Counted from the first letter of the stretch, positions 31,595 to 42,903 are shown. The stretch is 64,000 bases of DNA from Asparagopsis taxiformis (GCA_030407315.1 JALQPE010002070.1:124001-188000), one strand, 5' to 3'. Notes: generated by a model from the letters alone, not told the origin. Numbers and translations are program-made.

Positions 31595-32239
31595 ATGCGG
31601 TCGTCCCCGCTCTCCACCAACAAAGTTTACAATATTGGTATAACCACATTGTTAACAGCTATAGTTTCCACAAGTCCTTTTACCGCTGTGTATTCCAACA
31701 TCACAACATTTCAACCGCAATTTCTGCGCACTGTATTCCTTTTATGTATAGCATTTTCTTGGCCATTTCTTCTTGCCTCGACAGCAACGTCGCTATATGT
31801 TTTTCTCACTCTTAGGCGGGAACAACCGCAGCCTCGATATGTTTTTGCAACAGACGCACTAGCATTGCAAAATGTGCTGTGGTCTACACTAGTTGCAGTA
31901 CTGGCTTATGTCCTTCTCATTGTGGCACAAGCAATTTGGATATATGCTGCCGCACGCGTTGGTATAATTTGGCTACTTTCTCTCGTGGTGTTGGGGATGG
32001 CAGTGTTGGTTGTTTTCGCGGCAATGATGTTGGGTGTTGCCTCCCATGTAATGCGTCTCCAGGCTGACACGGCAATGCAATCGTCTAGAAAAGTGTCATC
32101 TATGCGCGCCGCAACTGATCAACCAGCAGTCTCCACTACCGCTCCTGGTGAGGTAGTGCTCAGGCTGGACAAGGACGATTCGTCCCCACAGAACATCGTT
32201 GCTACTATACCCAAGCATGACAGCCGTTTGGACTTTTGA
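31595..32239 (+). CDS. Predicted four-helix membrane protein, unknown family
   Basis: A 214-residue frame, not recognised. Four hydrophobic segments are visible: about residues 11-33 (start NIGITTLLTAIV), 44-70 (start FLRTVFLLCIAF), 94-118 (start LWSTLVAVLAYV) and 121-148 (start VGIIWLLSLVVL). The C-terminal 65 residues are polar with Ser/Thr and acidic residues, suggesting a cytosolic tail that may be phosphorylated. No signal-peptide cleavage site is obvious. A DUF-type integral membrane protein is the best description. Codon use matches neighbours and the frame is uninterrupted, supporting a real gene. Intronless. Confidence 0.55.
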   Translation: MRSSPLSTNKVYNIGITTLLTAIVSTSPFTAVYSNITTFQPQFLRTVFLLCIAFSWPFLLASTATSLYVFLTLRREQPQPRYVFATDALALQNVLWSTLVAVLAYVLLIVAQAIWIYAAARVGIIWLLSLVVLGMAVLVVFAAMMLGVASHVMRLQADTAMQSSRKVSSMRAATDQPAVSTTAPGEVVLRLDKDDSSPQNIVATIPKHDSRLDF

Positions 32240-32451
32240 TAACTCTACAGACACAATATTATCATGTAAAAAAACTGTAGCAAACCATTTACACATCTTG
32301 TAACAGTATGTACAGGTCTAACCATGAGTCACGTAGGCATCCGGTGACGGCACCGACTGCACAAGTTTCACCCAGCGGCAGTACTCCCTAGCCATTCCTT
32401 CATCGCCTACATAACAGCGTGACTCATATCCATCACAAAACCAACCTGCCC

Positions 32452-33414
32452 TTAGCGGCCCAAGCCAACGCCCCATACACGAATCACGTTATCCGTGTAG
32501 CCAGAGAACAAGGTTGCACCATCCGCAGACCACGCCAGAGAGATGCAAGCCGGCTGTGCAGCCTTCTTGCCAATCGACTCGGTGTAGTCGTCACGAAGCT
32601 CGTCGACAACTGTCTTGGACTCGAGATCCCAAATCTTAATGCAAGAGTTGGTGGCAGCGCAAAGCCAGTAGCGATTCGGCGAGAAGCACAACGCATGAAT
32701 AATGTCATTAGCTTCGAGCGAATACAAGTGCTTGCCTTCCTGCAGATCCCACAGCATTGCAACACCGTCCTTTCCACCCGATGCGCACAGCGATCCATCG
32801 GGGGACACAGTGACCGCATTGAGGTAACCGGAATGGTTCTGGAGATTGGTGCGGAGCTTGCAGTTGGTAAGATTCCACACTTTGACAAGCTTATCCCATC
32901 CACAAGAGACGATGAGTGGGTTTTGGGTGGACGGGGAGAAGCGGACGCAGGAAACCCATTCCGAATGACCCTCATCCTGGATGGTATACTTGCACTCACC
33001 TAGAGTGTTCCAGAGCTTGATGGTGCGATCGCGGGATCCAGACACGATCTGACGGTTATCGGCAGAGAATGCAACCGAGAGAACGTCCTTGGTGTGACCG
33101 ACGAATCTGCGGGTGGTGTTACCAGTGCTCAGATCCCAAAGACGGAGAGTGTGATCCCAGGAGGAGGACAGAGCAAATTGACCATCGGATGAAAGTACGA
33201 CATCGGACACAAAGTGGCCGTGACCGCGAAGTGCGCGCTTGGGATATCCGTACGATCCCTGATCTTCGGTGTCGGTCGTCAACTGCCAGACGATGATCGT
33301 CTTATCGCGGGAGGCGGACAAGACGATGTTGGTGTTGTCGACCGTTGTGGCGAGGGCTGTGACCCAGCCGGAATGGCCCTTGAGGTAACCTCGCAGGGAA
33401 AGTGCTTCAGCCAT
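32452..33414 (-). CDS. RACK1: RACK1 (ribosome-associated WD40 scaffold protein)
   Basis: Seven-bladed beta-propeller bound to the head of the 40S subunit near the mRNA exit, linking signalling kinases to translation. The 320-residue protein begins [22 protein letters not shown]. It has clear blades ending [60 protein letters not shown] and [12 protein letters not shown]. The RACK1-specific [23 protein letters not shown] block separates it from other WD40 proteins such as G-beta. The ATG at 33414 is used; the frame runs 34 codons further upstream without similarity. Intronless. It is transcribed away from the TPX2-like gene. Confidence 0.97.
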   Translation of the reverse strand: MAEALSLRGYLKGHSGWVTALATTVDNTNIVLSASRDKTIIVWQLTTDTEDQGSYGYPKRALRGHGHFVSDVVLSSDGQFALSSSWDHTLRLWDLSTGNTTRRFVGHTKDVLSVAFSADNRQIVSGSRDRTIKLWNTLGECKYTIQDEGHSEWVSCVRFSPSTQNPLIVSCGWDKLVKVWNLTNCKLRTNLQNHSGYLNAVTVSPDGSLCASGGKDGVAMLWDLQEGKHLYSLEANDIIHALCFSPNRYWLCAATNSCIKIWDLESKTVVDELRDDYTESIGKKAAQPACISLAWSADGATLFSGYTDNVIRVWGVGLGR

Positions 33415-34214
33415 TGTTGGGGCGTGGAGGGGGATGGGATGGTCGGACAAATGGCCGAGCGTGATGAATTGTGCGATATGTTTGTTTATGGGAGGGTGAT
33501 GCAACGTGTACTGCAATACGGGGACGACGGCGGCGTGGTGATTATGGTGTGCAGTACAGACAATGAGGTGGGAGTGGATCGGACATTTCTCAAATCCAAT
33601 GTAAGCTCAAGTTTGATTTATGATCCGAACATGATGACATGATGTGAGCTGTGGTGGTGTAGATGAATTGAATTTAGGTTTTGTTGAGACAAGTGATGAG
33701 GTCGGAAAAGATAAAGGGGCAAAAATAGGAATAACGCGTGTGGATGAGGGATGATGTGGCGAAAGAACGCGGATGTTTTTCTGGAGCGTGTTGGGCATGG
33801 CTGGGTTGTCCAGGGGAACGGCGCTGAGCGAGGTAGTCACTTGTCGGAAAAAAGCGATTGGTCAAAGATGCGGGCCACGGTTTAACAGCTCCCACGTGAA
33901 TTTAGAGTCCCCCTGGACCAGGACCACATCATCTCACATGTGCTGTGCAGTGCTGTGCGTTGCGATGCTGCATGGCAGGATAGCACAGGCGAAACGCAAA
34001 CACTTGATGACACTAGCGACGTCCCTCCCAAGCCCACATGCAGCAGCCGTTAGCGAATCATAAACCACGCATTCTCACCGCGCCAGTTCCCAACAACGCT
34101 CGTCAGCCAGTCAGTTATATACCTCCACTTCCGCTCTAGTCGCGTCTAACTTTGCTGTCCGTCCACCCCCGCCATCAGCTTCCAGCCCCATCGCTCTCGT
34201 CAGACCCTCGACCC
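33415..34214. other. Divergent promoter between RACK1 and TPX2-like gene
   Basis: An 800-base gap with one CACGTG (33893-33898) and a TGCNN pentamer array (33941-33970). No supported gene. Confidence 0.35.
33941..33970. repeat. Period-5 TGCNN array
   Basis: Six units TGCTG, TGCAG, TGCTG, TGCGT, TGCGA, TGCTG. Confidence 0.75.
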
Positions 34215-37200
34215 ATGGCCGCTCCATCTGCACAGCCGTTTTCCCTCTCGGGCGATGACGACGTTGCAGACCCGTGGGCCGCACTCGACATTGAGAAGAC
34301 ACCGCAGACACTCTCCTTCATCAACGATGTGCAGTCCGCCGTTGCCGAAATTGAGCATCGACTAACAACTCGCCCCTCGACTGCGTCATCCATTGCGAGG
34401 CTTTGCTCCGCCTCCAATCCTCCCGGATTATCCACAGCTGTCGAACCTGAAAACCCCCCCGAATCGCCGCTTGAGCTGTCCATTCAGGACAAGATTCGTC
34501 AATTCGAATTGGCTCCTGTAGAAGAGGCACAACCCCTTTCGCTCGGTAGCCCTCTTTTCGCTTCTTGTATACCATCTAACAACGCTGCAGTCTTGCCCGC
34601 ATCGTCCGTGACATGCCAGGTCACTCCTCCGTCCATCCCCGCCGCTCCAAAGGAGGACCATTGCATCATTTCGCCGCAAAAGCCTGTCCAAAATGCTTCT
34701 ACCACTCGTGCTCCTCTTGCCGTTTCGCCGTCGCGGTCTGTCGAGCCCGACCCTCCTAAAGCCCCGCCAGCCAACCCCGTCGCTTTACTTGTTGGACGAT
34801 TCGAAACATCTGATTCATCTCTTCCTCATTCTTCCGTCTCCTTACCAAAACCCCTTGCAGTTGAGAGTGTCACTAGACCAAGCCCTGTTGAAAAGATCCA
34901 CCTATCCGATGCATTTGTGGATGAAGATAAACATCAAGCTCAAGCCATAGAATGCCCTACTTCTCCGCAAGATCTTCCCAGTCAGTCGAAGTCCGCAGTT
35001 TCTCGATCTGGCGAATCACTCGTGCATTCCTTGGCTACCTTGCTTGATTCTCCAGATGGTTCTACTGAACCCAAATCAGAAACGAATGGATTTTCTTCAG
35101 AGGATCAATTTGATTGTAATGTAGAATCCCCCGACCCAATCGACCATTCCTTGTCCAGTCTTGGCAATTCAATTGAACCCACAAAGGCAGAAACCAAATC
35201 TCCAGCGCTGCAACCCGTTGTTCTCCCTTCTACGACCACGATCCCCGAAGCACAAGAGCTCGAAAGTTCTACTGCAAATGCCATCGCAGAGTCGGATGGA
35301 TCTGTTGACAACCTAGTGGAATCCATCCAACTACCCACAACCTTTACTAGGGAATTGAAACTTGATAATTCAGAATCTCCCAAAGACAGCAGTGCGCCTT
35401 CTATGGAAACTAGTAATGGCTTCGAATTTCTAGCAAACAGAAAAAATGACAACGTGGGTATCATGGGGCCCGCTGACACTCCCTCGGCAGAGGATGTGAC
35501 CGAAATACCTTCGGCAGCGGATCTGGTGGAGGAATCAAATACAACGGCAACAGAGCAACGGGAGGAAACATCTATCACTCCATCAAATGCGGTGGAGGAC
35601 ACAGACGACACCTCGGATATAGCAGGGGAAACCACCTCTTCTGCCGAAAAGGGGCCAAGTACTTCTGAATCAGATATGAAAGTGGAAACAATCTCTGATA
35701 CAGCAGAAATAGGAAACAAGTCAAACGATACTAGTGATACATTACCAGAGGAAGCCAATGGTATTGTATCGGAAGTAGCAGAGGAACCAAGTGCGATTAT
35801 GACGGGGGTTGTGGAGAAACCAAAACATCTTGAAGATATAATCGAGGAACGAAATGGTCCGGAAGAAGACATATCCGAAAAACTGAAAGATCCTGAAGCC
35901 GAAGTACCAGACGAACCAAGTGGTACTGGATCGGGTTTGGTGAATAATCAAAGTGTTATTGCAACAGAGATCGCGGAGAAACCTGCTATTGCAAAAGCAG
36001 AGGATGTTGGAGCAATCGTGAGTATCAACAGTCCGATAGGTGATTCAAACACATCAACTGCAGACAGTTCAATAGAAGTTCCGGGAGCAACCGTGACAGA
36101 TGCTCTGAAAGCAGATGATGAAACAACTCCCAGTACGACTGAAGTTACTAGTGAAGCAGATGCAGCTGTTCCGGCGGAAACTGTAGAGGAAACAACGGTC
36201 TCTAATGAACCAGTAGTTCCTCTCGATTCAGAAAAATCTTCCGCCGCTGTCGAAGAACAAATCATAGCTACAGAAGAACCGGTTGTTGTTGATGATACAT
36301 CCAGTTTGAAACCCCGTAACAATGCTCCCAGCATTGCAGGTACCATTGACGAAAAAAGCGGTGATGAGGAAGTGAGCGAAACAAAAATGTCTGCGCTCAC
36401 TACAAGTAGCGTTTCAGACGCCCTTCCATCAACACTGGTATCGAAGAAAGTTGTGCCGTCTGCAGAACAGGCGTCATCTAGCCAAATCGAAAACAATGCA
36501 TCTTCGTCCAAACAGCCAGCACAGGCGAGTGTACGGAATCCTCGGGAAAAAGCTGCAGTATCAACAGTTGCGCGTCGAATAGAACGATCAGTGCGACCTG
36601 CTACAGCGGTAGCACGCAGGATGGACCACAACCAGGCCAGAGGCCCATCTGTACTTCACAGGCTTGAGCGTGGCACTAAGCCGGCTGTAGTGAACACGCC
36701 TGCCTCTCCCGTAACCCCAACGGCCAAGAGTCCAGTACCAACCGGAAGGACGCGTGTCACAGGACCACCGACAACAAGCAGGACAAGACTGTCACTGCCG
36801 CGCGAGAAGACAGAGTCACATATTCCACGTGTTGCAGGACTCGCGGGCTCAAACACACCAGATAAGGCACGTGTGACGAGAACACCACGGCGATCTACAT
36901 TTACGCTGCCGCGATCAAAGTCTGCGTTATCGACGCCATCACCGGTGCGTCGACTACCGATGACTCCAGTGACACCAAGTCCACCCAAGCCGGAGCGACC
37001 CAGTTCGGACAGCGGATCAGTGGGTCCAAGTTCGCCGGTGTCTGGTGCATCCAAGCGGGAACCGTTGCGCAAAACGCTATCATTTTCAGCATCTGGTCGA
37101 TCCACAACGTCGTCCGGCAGTTCTGGATCGTCATCCACTCCAACTGGTACTAATCGGCCTGTAAGGAATTCAACTCGACCTTTGTCGCCATTGAGACCGG

Positions 37201-37498
37201 CTGTGCACAGAGGCGAGCGAAAGGAAGGACAGGCACTGCCTCGACCGAGAAACGTGGATCGCAATGGTACAATGTCAGTTGGTCATGAGAATCGGCAACG
37301 ACCACCGAGAAATCCAAGCCGGAATTCTATAACTGTGCCACGGCCGTTTTCTCTCGGCGGTCTCGGGTTACATGAGAAGGCGCAGCAGCAAATTGAGCAG
37401 AGAGACGACAGGCTGATGAACAGGAATCTAGACGACCTGCGTTCAAGGCGAGACCAATGCCGGATTTCTCGAAACCGTATCCTCCGCCGCACCAATAG
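34215..37498 (+). CDS. Large disordered protein ending in a TPX2-like microtubule motif, with an apparent frameshift
   Basis: The frame from 34215 (MAAPSAQPFSL, strong context) codes for more than 1,050 residues of Ser/Thr/Glu/Pro-rich disordered sequence. An acidic middle (about residues 400-750) is followed by a basic Ser/Pro/Arg-rich part (about 780-1030) with many TP/SP sites, typical of microtubule-binding proteins. The end RPFSLGGLGLHEKAQQQIE resembles the start of a TPX2/WVD2 motif. The matching remainder (ERRQADEQESRRPAFKARPMP, then DFSKPY) is in another frame from 37397 and stops at 37498. If the opened frame is not shifted it runs to 37592 with an unrelated, Cys-rich tail. A one-base indel, an assembly error or real decay could explain the shift near 37394-37402; any possible intron would be very short (41-57 nt). 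Confidence 0.55.
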
Positions 37499-37904
37499 AA
37501 GTTGCGGAAGTGAATGTTGCTACGCTATCGAATATATACCATCAATGGTACTAGAAATGGTCTGTTGCGAGGGCGTTAACAGAACATTTTAACTGAATAA
37601 CTAAACGTAGGTCACTGTATCTTGGTGACAACAACACTCGGTAATCAACATTGCATATCTGCTCTCGTGATCAATCTGGCCGCCAGATTTAGATTGTGTC
37701 TATTTTCTTCTAAAAAACTGCAGTCCATCCACATCAATGAATTACAGCCTTGTAAATTAAATTTAATCACCACCGCATATCATTGAATTGCTCCCCTCAA
37801 GTCCTTCCACGTTGCAAGTCCACCACTGCTCATAGCATGAAAACGGCACACCTCAACCTTAACGCAGCCAAGCGTTTGCCAGCATCGAACCATTCGCAAG
37901 TGCC
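37499..37904. other. Intergenic gap before unknown plastid protein
   Basis: About 400 bases, AT-rich near 37710-37780. No gene recognised. Confidence 0.3.
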
Positions 37905-38534
37905 ATGGCGTTCGTAACGACGAGCTTGCGAGGCGCGCGTCTCTCAAAAACGGCGCATTCAGTATGCAGTCGAAGCACACGACATGTAGTATGTGCCAAT
38001 GCGAAGCGTTCTAACGACGGCCGTTTCAAATTCCCACCGGACGATTCTGAAAACAAGGCGAAACAATTCGAACCATTCGACGGCTCAATGCCGTTGTTGC
38101 CGCCCTGGCGACCGCCGTCTGTCGAGGCAGACTTTGCGTACAATGCGCGTCGTATCGTTTCGCGCGAGACTGGCGTCGCGCCTTCGCCGAAGAAAATTGT
38201 AAAAGTGGAGAGTGGCGGGTGCGGTACACTGTTCGCCGAACTGGTGCAACAGGTCGGTGGTGAAGAGGTGGACGGCCAGTATGTTGCGGAAAAGATGTGG
38301 CTGAGACCGCTGCTGCTGGATAGTGATGTGGGTGGCACTTTTGTGGACATGCGTGGCGGTACGGATTTGGTTCTTGAAGCGGATAAGGTGTCAGAGGTAG
38401 ATGCTGAGATGAGGACGAGAGTTTGGATTAATTTGGCGGCGACGGAGTCGGATGTTTTGGAGCGAGCGGTTTCAGATGAGCGATGGAATGAAAATGCGAG
38501 CAAGGTGCTGTTAGTGTTTCTGAAGAGTATTTAG
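37905..38534 (+). CDS. Unknown protein with plastid transit peptide
   Basis: A 209-residue frame. Residues 1-35 (MAFVTTSLRGARLSK...HVVCANAKRS) form a typical chloroplast transit peptide with a VVCAN-like cleavage region. The mature 170 residues are soluble and slightly acidic. Recognisable blocks are FEPFDGSMPLLPPWRPPS, RIVSRETGVAP, GGCGTLFAELVQQVGGEEVDG, MWLRPLLLDSDVGGTFVDMRGG and RVWINLAATESDVLERAVSD. I do not recognise the family. No membrane helix and no catalytic motif are seen. The ordered, conserved-looking mature region and the good ATG context (GCCATGGCG) make the gene call fairly safe. Intronless. Confidence 0.65.
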   Translation: MAFVTTSLRGARLSKTAHSVCSRSTRHVVCANAKRSNDGRFKFPPDDSENKAKQFEPFDGSMPLLPPWRPPSVEADFAYNARRIVSRETGVAPSPKKIVKVESGGCGTLFAELVQQVGGEEVDGQYVAEKMWLRPLLLDSDVGGTFVDMRGGTDLVLEADKVSEVDAEMRTRVWINLAATESDVLERAVSDERWNENASKVLLVFLKSI

Positions 38535-38755
38535 CGCACTAGTTGTTGTACAGTCAAATGGAGATTTACTAAGTTTGTTTGGGCTGGCTATGCCAGATAA
38601 ATCGCGGGTTAGAGTCAAATCGAAAATTTGATTTTGTAACGTGCGCAGCCTGAGAAAGTACAAACACTAGAGCATGGGGTATGACGCGGAGAAAACGGAG
38701 CGTTGCACAACTAGATACATACGTAGGCAAATAAGAGGAGAGCTTGGCATACTTT

Positions 38756-39532
38756 TCATTCGGAATCCTCATAGGCGCCTTGTTGCGCCTTGGACGATGA
38801 GAAGGAAGCAAAACATCCCAAGAGGCCGGCAATGATTGCCAACGGCCATGCTACGATGAGAAGAATAAAGGACCATCCAATAGAGGCAATAGTGTCCAGA
38901 TCGTTGCCCTTGAAGATTCGAGCATAGAAAACTGCAAAGGCTATCATGAGGAAGAAGCCGGCAGCGAAAGTGTTTGCGCCGCCGGCTGTCGAAAGATTTC
39001 GCGAGTTGATGCAAACGGAGACCACTAAGACGGCTGCACCAACGATCAAGAAAATCGTACCAATGATCGTCATTGCGCGCGTAGCTTGATAAGCGGCACA
39101 ATTGTCTATAGGCACTACACGGGCATCGAGGCACACCTGTGTTTCCTTGTTACGAATCCAACAGACGTCGGAATAGCAGGACGCGCCGATATATCCGCAT
39201 GAGGTCTTGTCGAAACTCTGTAAACACGGGAGTAAAAGGGGCAAAAGTCAGCACGGTGAAAGGATATGAGGAAGGAGTAAAAAAAATCGAAATGACGCGA
39301 TACGCACTTGTTCTCTGTGACAACCCACCCAAAGGCCGAAAAAGTCGAGGTCGTAGACGAGGGGAAGGTCCTCGAGCTTGTTATTGGTAACGAGGGGATT
39401 GAGGGGGCTGATTGGTTGTCCCGGGATGCGATCGTCAAAGCGAATCCAAAAGTTGGTGGCCATAGAAACGGCGACGAGAACGAGAGAGACGACGCTGAGG
39501 ACAGCGGCGAGTGCATTGATAAGGTTTGCCAT
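38756..39532 (-). CDS. Claudin/PMP22-superfamily-like tetraspan membrane protein, 2 exons
   Basis: Exon 1 is 39532-39308 and exon 2 is 39217-38756. The 90-nt intron (39218-39307) has donor GTGCGT. The 228-residue product has four membrane helices (residues about 5-27, 110-135, 150-170, 185-212). The first loop has the superfamily pattern W near helix 1 (NFWIR), then FFGLWVGC (G66-L-W68..C71). More Cys follow at C82, C89 and C94, then CWIRNKETQVCLDARVV before helix 2. The GLWxxC motif is split from the downstream Cys only by the intron, and splicing restores the pattern. In animals this fold makes paracellular junctions and myelin proteins; the role in a unicellular alga is unknown. Confidence 0.65.
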
Positions 39533-40642
39533 GGGGATGGGGGTGGATGGTTGTCGCGTCGCGTACGCGGCGATACGGAGCGGGGACGAAGAAGAAGAAG
39601 CGGTGGAAAGCGGAGGGGGGGTGGAAGGGTATGGATGCAGGCGGAATGGACAAGACAAGGTGGTGGTCGTGGTGCGTTGTGGACGGTCGGGGAGAAAACA
39701 AGGAAGTGTGTGGATGCTGACAATGGGCGGGGGCGCGTTGGCGGCGTGATCGGAGATGAGGGGAACGGTTGTATGTTAAATGCTCAAGTTTGATCGCTGC
39801 GGATCTTGACGATGACAGGCGATGCGTATGATGCGCGTCCAATGGTAATGCATGGCGATGGTGTCACGGCGTGTGCCGCTGCAGGCAAACTGACACTGTT
39901 GAATCGAAGTAACGGATCTATTTATTTCTGTCAGTTAAATGTGCGCCGTGGTGGCGTCATAGGCGTCCAATTGTATCGCATTTTGCGTCTGCGTCTTCGT
40001 GCTCGATGCTTTGCATTGCTTGCGCTTACATAATTAACCTCCAAATCATTTCATTTCCGTTCAATTAAAATTTTAATTGATCGCAGGGGAACGCCGCCCT
40101 CCGTTACCACAGGGGTCGGACGATTGCTCACGGCGATATACAAGTCGTATACGCCATTCAGAATCGGACAAGTGTGTCTGCTGGCAACGTGTAGCTCTCA
40201 AGTAACCACAGATGCATTTTGTCTACTCACACGGTAGCCGAATGGATCAACCAAGCGCAGTGATTCTCACTTGGCACCAACCATGAATCGCACAAACAAT
40301 CGTGCGTGTGCTACAGTAACCACAAAAAGCGTAGCGCGCGCAATTTCAAACTTGTTACCTGCAGAAAATATCCAATCCACCAATCAAAATTCATCTAAAG
40401 AATAAATAAATAAAACACTCTCGTCGTCACATCCAAAAATTACGCCCCGCTCCCCACTTGCTCAGTGTCCCATCCATCCACCACGGCTACCAGCCAACCA
40501 ACCAACCCTCTCCCACTCTTCCTTGTCACCGCATCCACAATCTCTGTCAATCTGCCTGCCACTCCCGACTGCTGCCGCCAACCCAATACGCTCCGATCGG
40601 CGAGCAACTGAGCGAGCATCTCACGCGCTCGCCTCTCTACCA
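39533..40642. other. 1.1-kb divergent region
   Basis: Between the claudin-like gene and the BED-SDH gene. It contains an AT-rich block (about 40045-40080, with TTAAAATTTTAA), a CCAACCAACC tetramer run (about 40493-40507) and no supported gene. Confidence 0.35.
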
Positions 40643-42704
40643 ATGTCCAAACCGACCCGTGTCGTAACAACCGACATCCAGCCGCCGCCTGCTTCTACAT
40701 CTACATCTACATCCGCACCCGCGTCTGCATCTCCATCCGAGCCCGCCCCTGCGCTAGTACCCGCACCTATATCCCCGCCAAAATTCCAACGCTTTCGCCA
40801 TCCCATGAACAAATCCGAGCCGACGACCGAGCACGAGCACGAGCACGACCATCCACAGCCAGACCACGAAAATGCACTCACAGTAGAGCCCGTCTCCGCT
40901 GAATTGGTCGTGTCTGACGCCGCCGTGCTTCCGCTCCCGGACCATACTTCCTCCAAACCAGAGGAATGTGCCACAGAGCCAATCCAACCTGTGCCCCCCA
41001 TTACCGCCCATTCAGCCCCCCATGACTCCATTCCTCAGCTCGTTGACCCCGCCCCCTCCGCCGTCCCCGTCCTCGTGGACAAGCCCCTCCCAGACGTGTC
41101 GCTCTCTGCAAAGCCCCAAGAAAATCCCCATCATCCCGATAAAAACGTGCTCGATAATCTGCTCCCGAGAGACGACACCTTTCTGGACACCGCCTTGCTC
41201 AAGCTTGCTGGTCAGAATAAGAATAAGAACCGCTCCAAGCGCAGCCCTGAGTGGCTCTTCTTCGCTGACGCAGGTATGTGGCAGACGATGAATGGAGAAG
41301 AATCAAAGTTTCGTATTGCAAACTGTCGTTATTGTCTCAAGTGCGATATTGAGACCAAAATTCGTGGAAAGATTGAAACTATGAAGAATCATATTCTTGA
41401 ATGTGAGCGGATTCCTCAAACGCAAAAGGCCGTGTACGAGCGACATCCTTCACGACATAGAAAGCGAAACGCCTCGGGTAATGCTGATGGTGGCAAAAAG
41501 CAAAAGATCGAGGGTTTGCTCAAGGTGAACACCATGCCCAATTTGGATGGTGTTGAGAATCGTGCAGTCGTCCTCCACGGTGCAAGAGATATGCGTGTGG
41601 AGAGAATTCCTATTCCAGCTATCCCTCCAGGTCATGTGCTTATATCTATGCGTTCCGTTGGCATCTGCGGATCGGTGAGTTGAACCTAATTATGGCACAC
41701 AACTGCTACTTGACCCTTTCACTCCTTCTAATCAATCGTGTGCTACAATTGCTTGTGATATCACGTGACAGGATGTCCACTATTGGACCGATGGCAGAAT
41801 AGGCGACTTTATTGTGGAGAAACCGATGATTTTGGGCCACGAGGGTTCCGGTGTGGTGCGCGTGGTGGGAGAGGATGTGCGAGGTTTAGAGGAAGGTGAT
41901 CGCGTTGCTCTAGAGCCTGGCGTCCCATGTTCAAATTGTATAACGTGCAAGGAAGGGCGATATAATTTATGTCCACACGTGAAATTTGCCGCAACACCAC
42001 CTGTGGATGGTTCGCTCGCCCATTTCATCGTCCATCCCGCCAGTTACTGCTACAAGCTCCCGCCCATGATCTCGTTTGACGAGGCCGCGCTCTTTGAGCC
42101 GCTGTCTGTTGGCATTCACGCCTGTCGTCGCGGCAAAGTTTCGCTCGGAGATTCGGTTCTCATAACTGGCGCAGGTCCCATTGGCTTGGTAACTCTTCTC
42201 GTTGCAAAAGCCTCTGGTGCATCGCAGGTCACTATTCTGGACATCGATGCAGACCGGTTGCAAGTTGCCAAGGAGCTCGGTGCTGACAAAGTGATGCTCA
42301 CGCACACCGAAAGCGATCCAAAGGTTGCGGTGGAAGGTACAGAAGCAGACGTATGTATAGATGCGACGGGGGTTGCATCGGCTGTCAATTCATGTATCTA
42401 TGGCGCGAGAAGGGGTGGTGTAGTAGTGCTGATTGGAATGGGAAAATCGCATATTCCAATACCATCCTTAGAAGTTGCTATTCGGGAATTAGATATTCGC
42501 GGCGTTTTCCGATATTGTAACACGTATCCCAGTGCGCTCGAGCTCGTTGCTTCTGGCAAAGTACAGATGAAGCGGTTGGTCACGCATCGTTTTAAGATGG
42601 TAAATGCCAAGGAAGCGTTTGAGGTTGCGCATGACAGAAGCAGCAAGGCAATCAAGGTCGTCATTGACTGCGGTCCCACCCAAAACCCTATTCAAGCCAA
42701 GTAA
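40643..42704 (+). CDS. BED-like zinc finger fused to a sorbitol/polyol dehydrogenase, 2 exons
   Basis: Exon 1 is 40643-41674 and exon 2 is 41772-42704. The 97-nt intron (41675-41771) has donor GTGAGT. The product is 654 residues. Residues 1-200 are disordered (Pro/Ser/Thr-rich, with an EHEHEHDH run). Residues about 205-256 form a BED-like finger: PEWLFF, then C228-x2-C231, x18, H250-x3-C254. A basic linker (HPSRHRKRN, KKQKIEG) follows. From about residue 300 a full MDR sorbitol dehydrogenase runs: GICGSDVHYW (split by the intron), LGHEGSGVV, LEPGVPCSNC, CKEGRYNLCP (structural zinc), GAGPIGLV (NAD loop), then the C-terminal RYCNTYPSALEL. The single open frame makes a read-through fusion real at DNA level. 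An internal start at the MPNLDGVENRA ATG could give a plain enzyme. Confidence 0.85.
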
Positions 42705-42903
42705 ACCAAGAGGGCATGTCTACTCCTGAAGATAATGTCAATAGCGCAACTGTCAATAAATGCTGGACATGTATGCTTGCAAACTGGTACATATTGTTTC
42801 AAAGAAAAACTTGGGTTTGATGCTATAATCTGTGCAGACGATGTAGTAAAAATGTAAGGTGTGCAACAGCTGTCATGTCAATGCAATTTCATCGTCAGCC
42901 CCT

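Noticed and set aside
35105..36631. Two Ser/Val-rich minus-strand frames
   Set aside because: Antisense of the acidic/Ser-rich disordered protein; no independent features.
37360..37423. Short intron explaining the TPX2 frame change
   Set aside because: Possible GT..AG pairs give introns of only 41-57 nt, well below the 90-116 nt seen elsewhere here, and would remove part of the motif; an indel is simpler.
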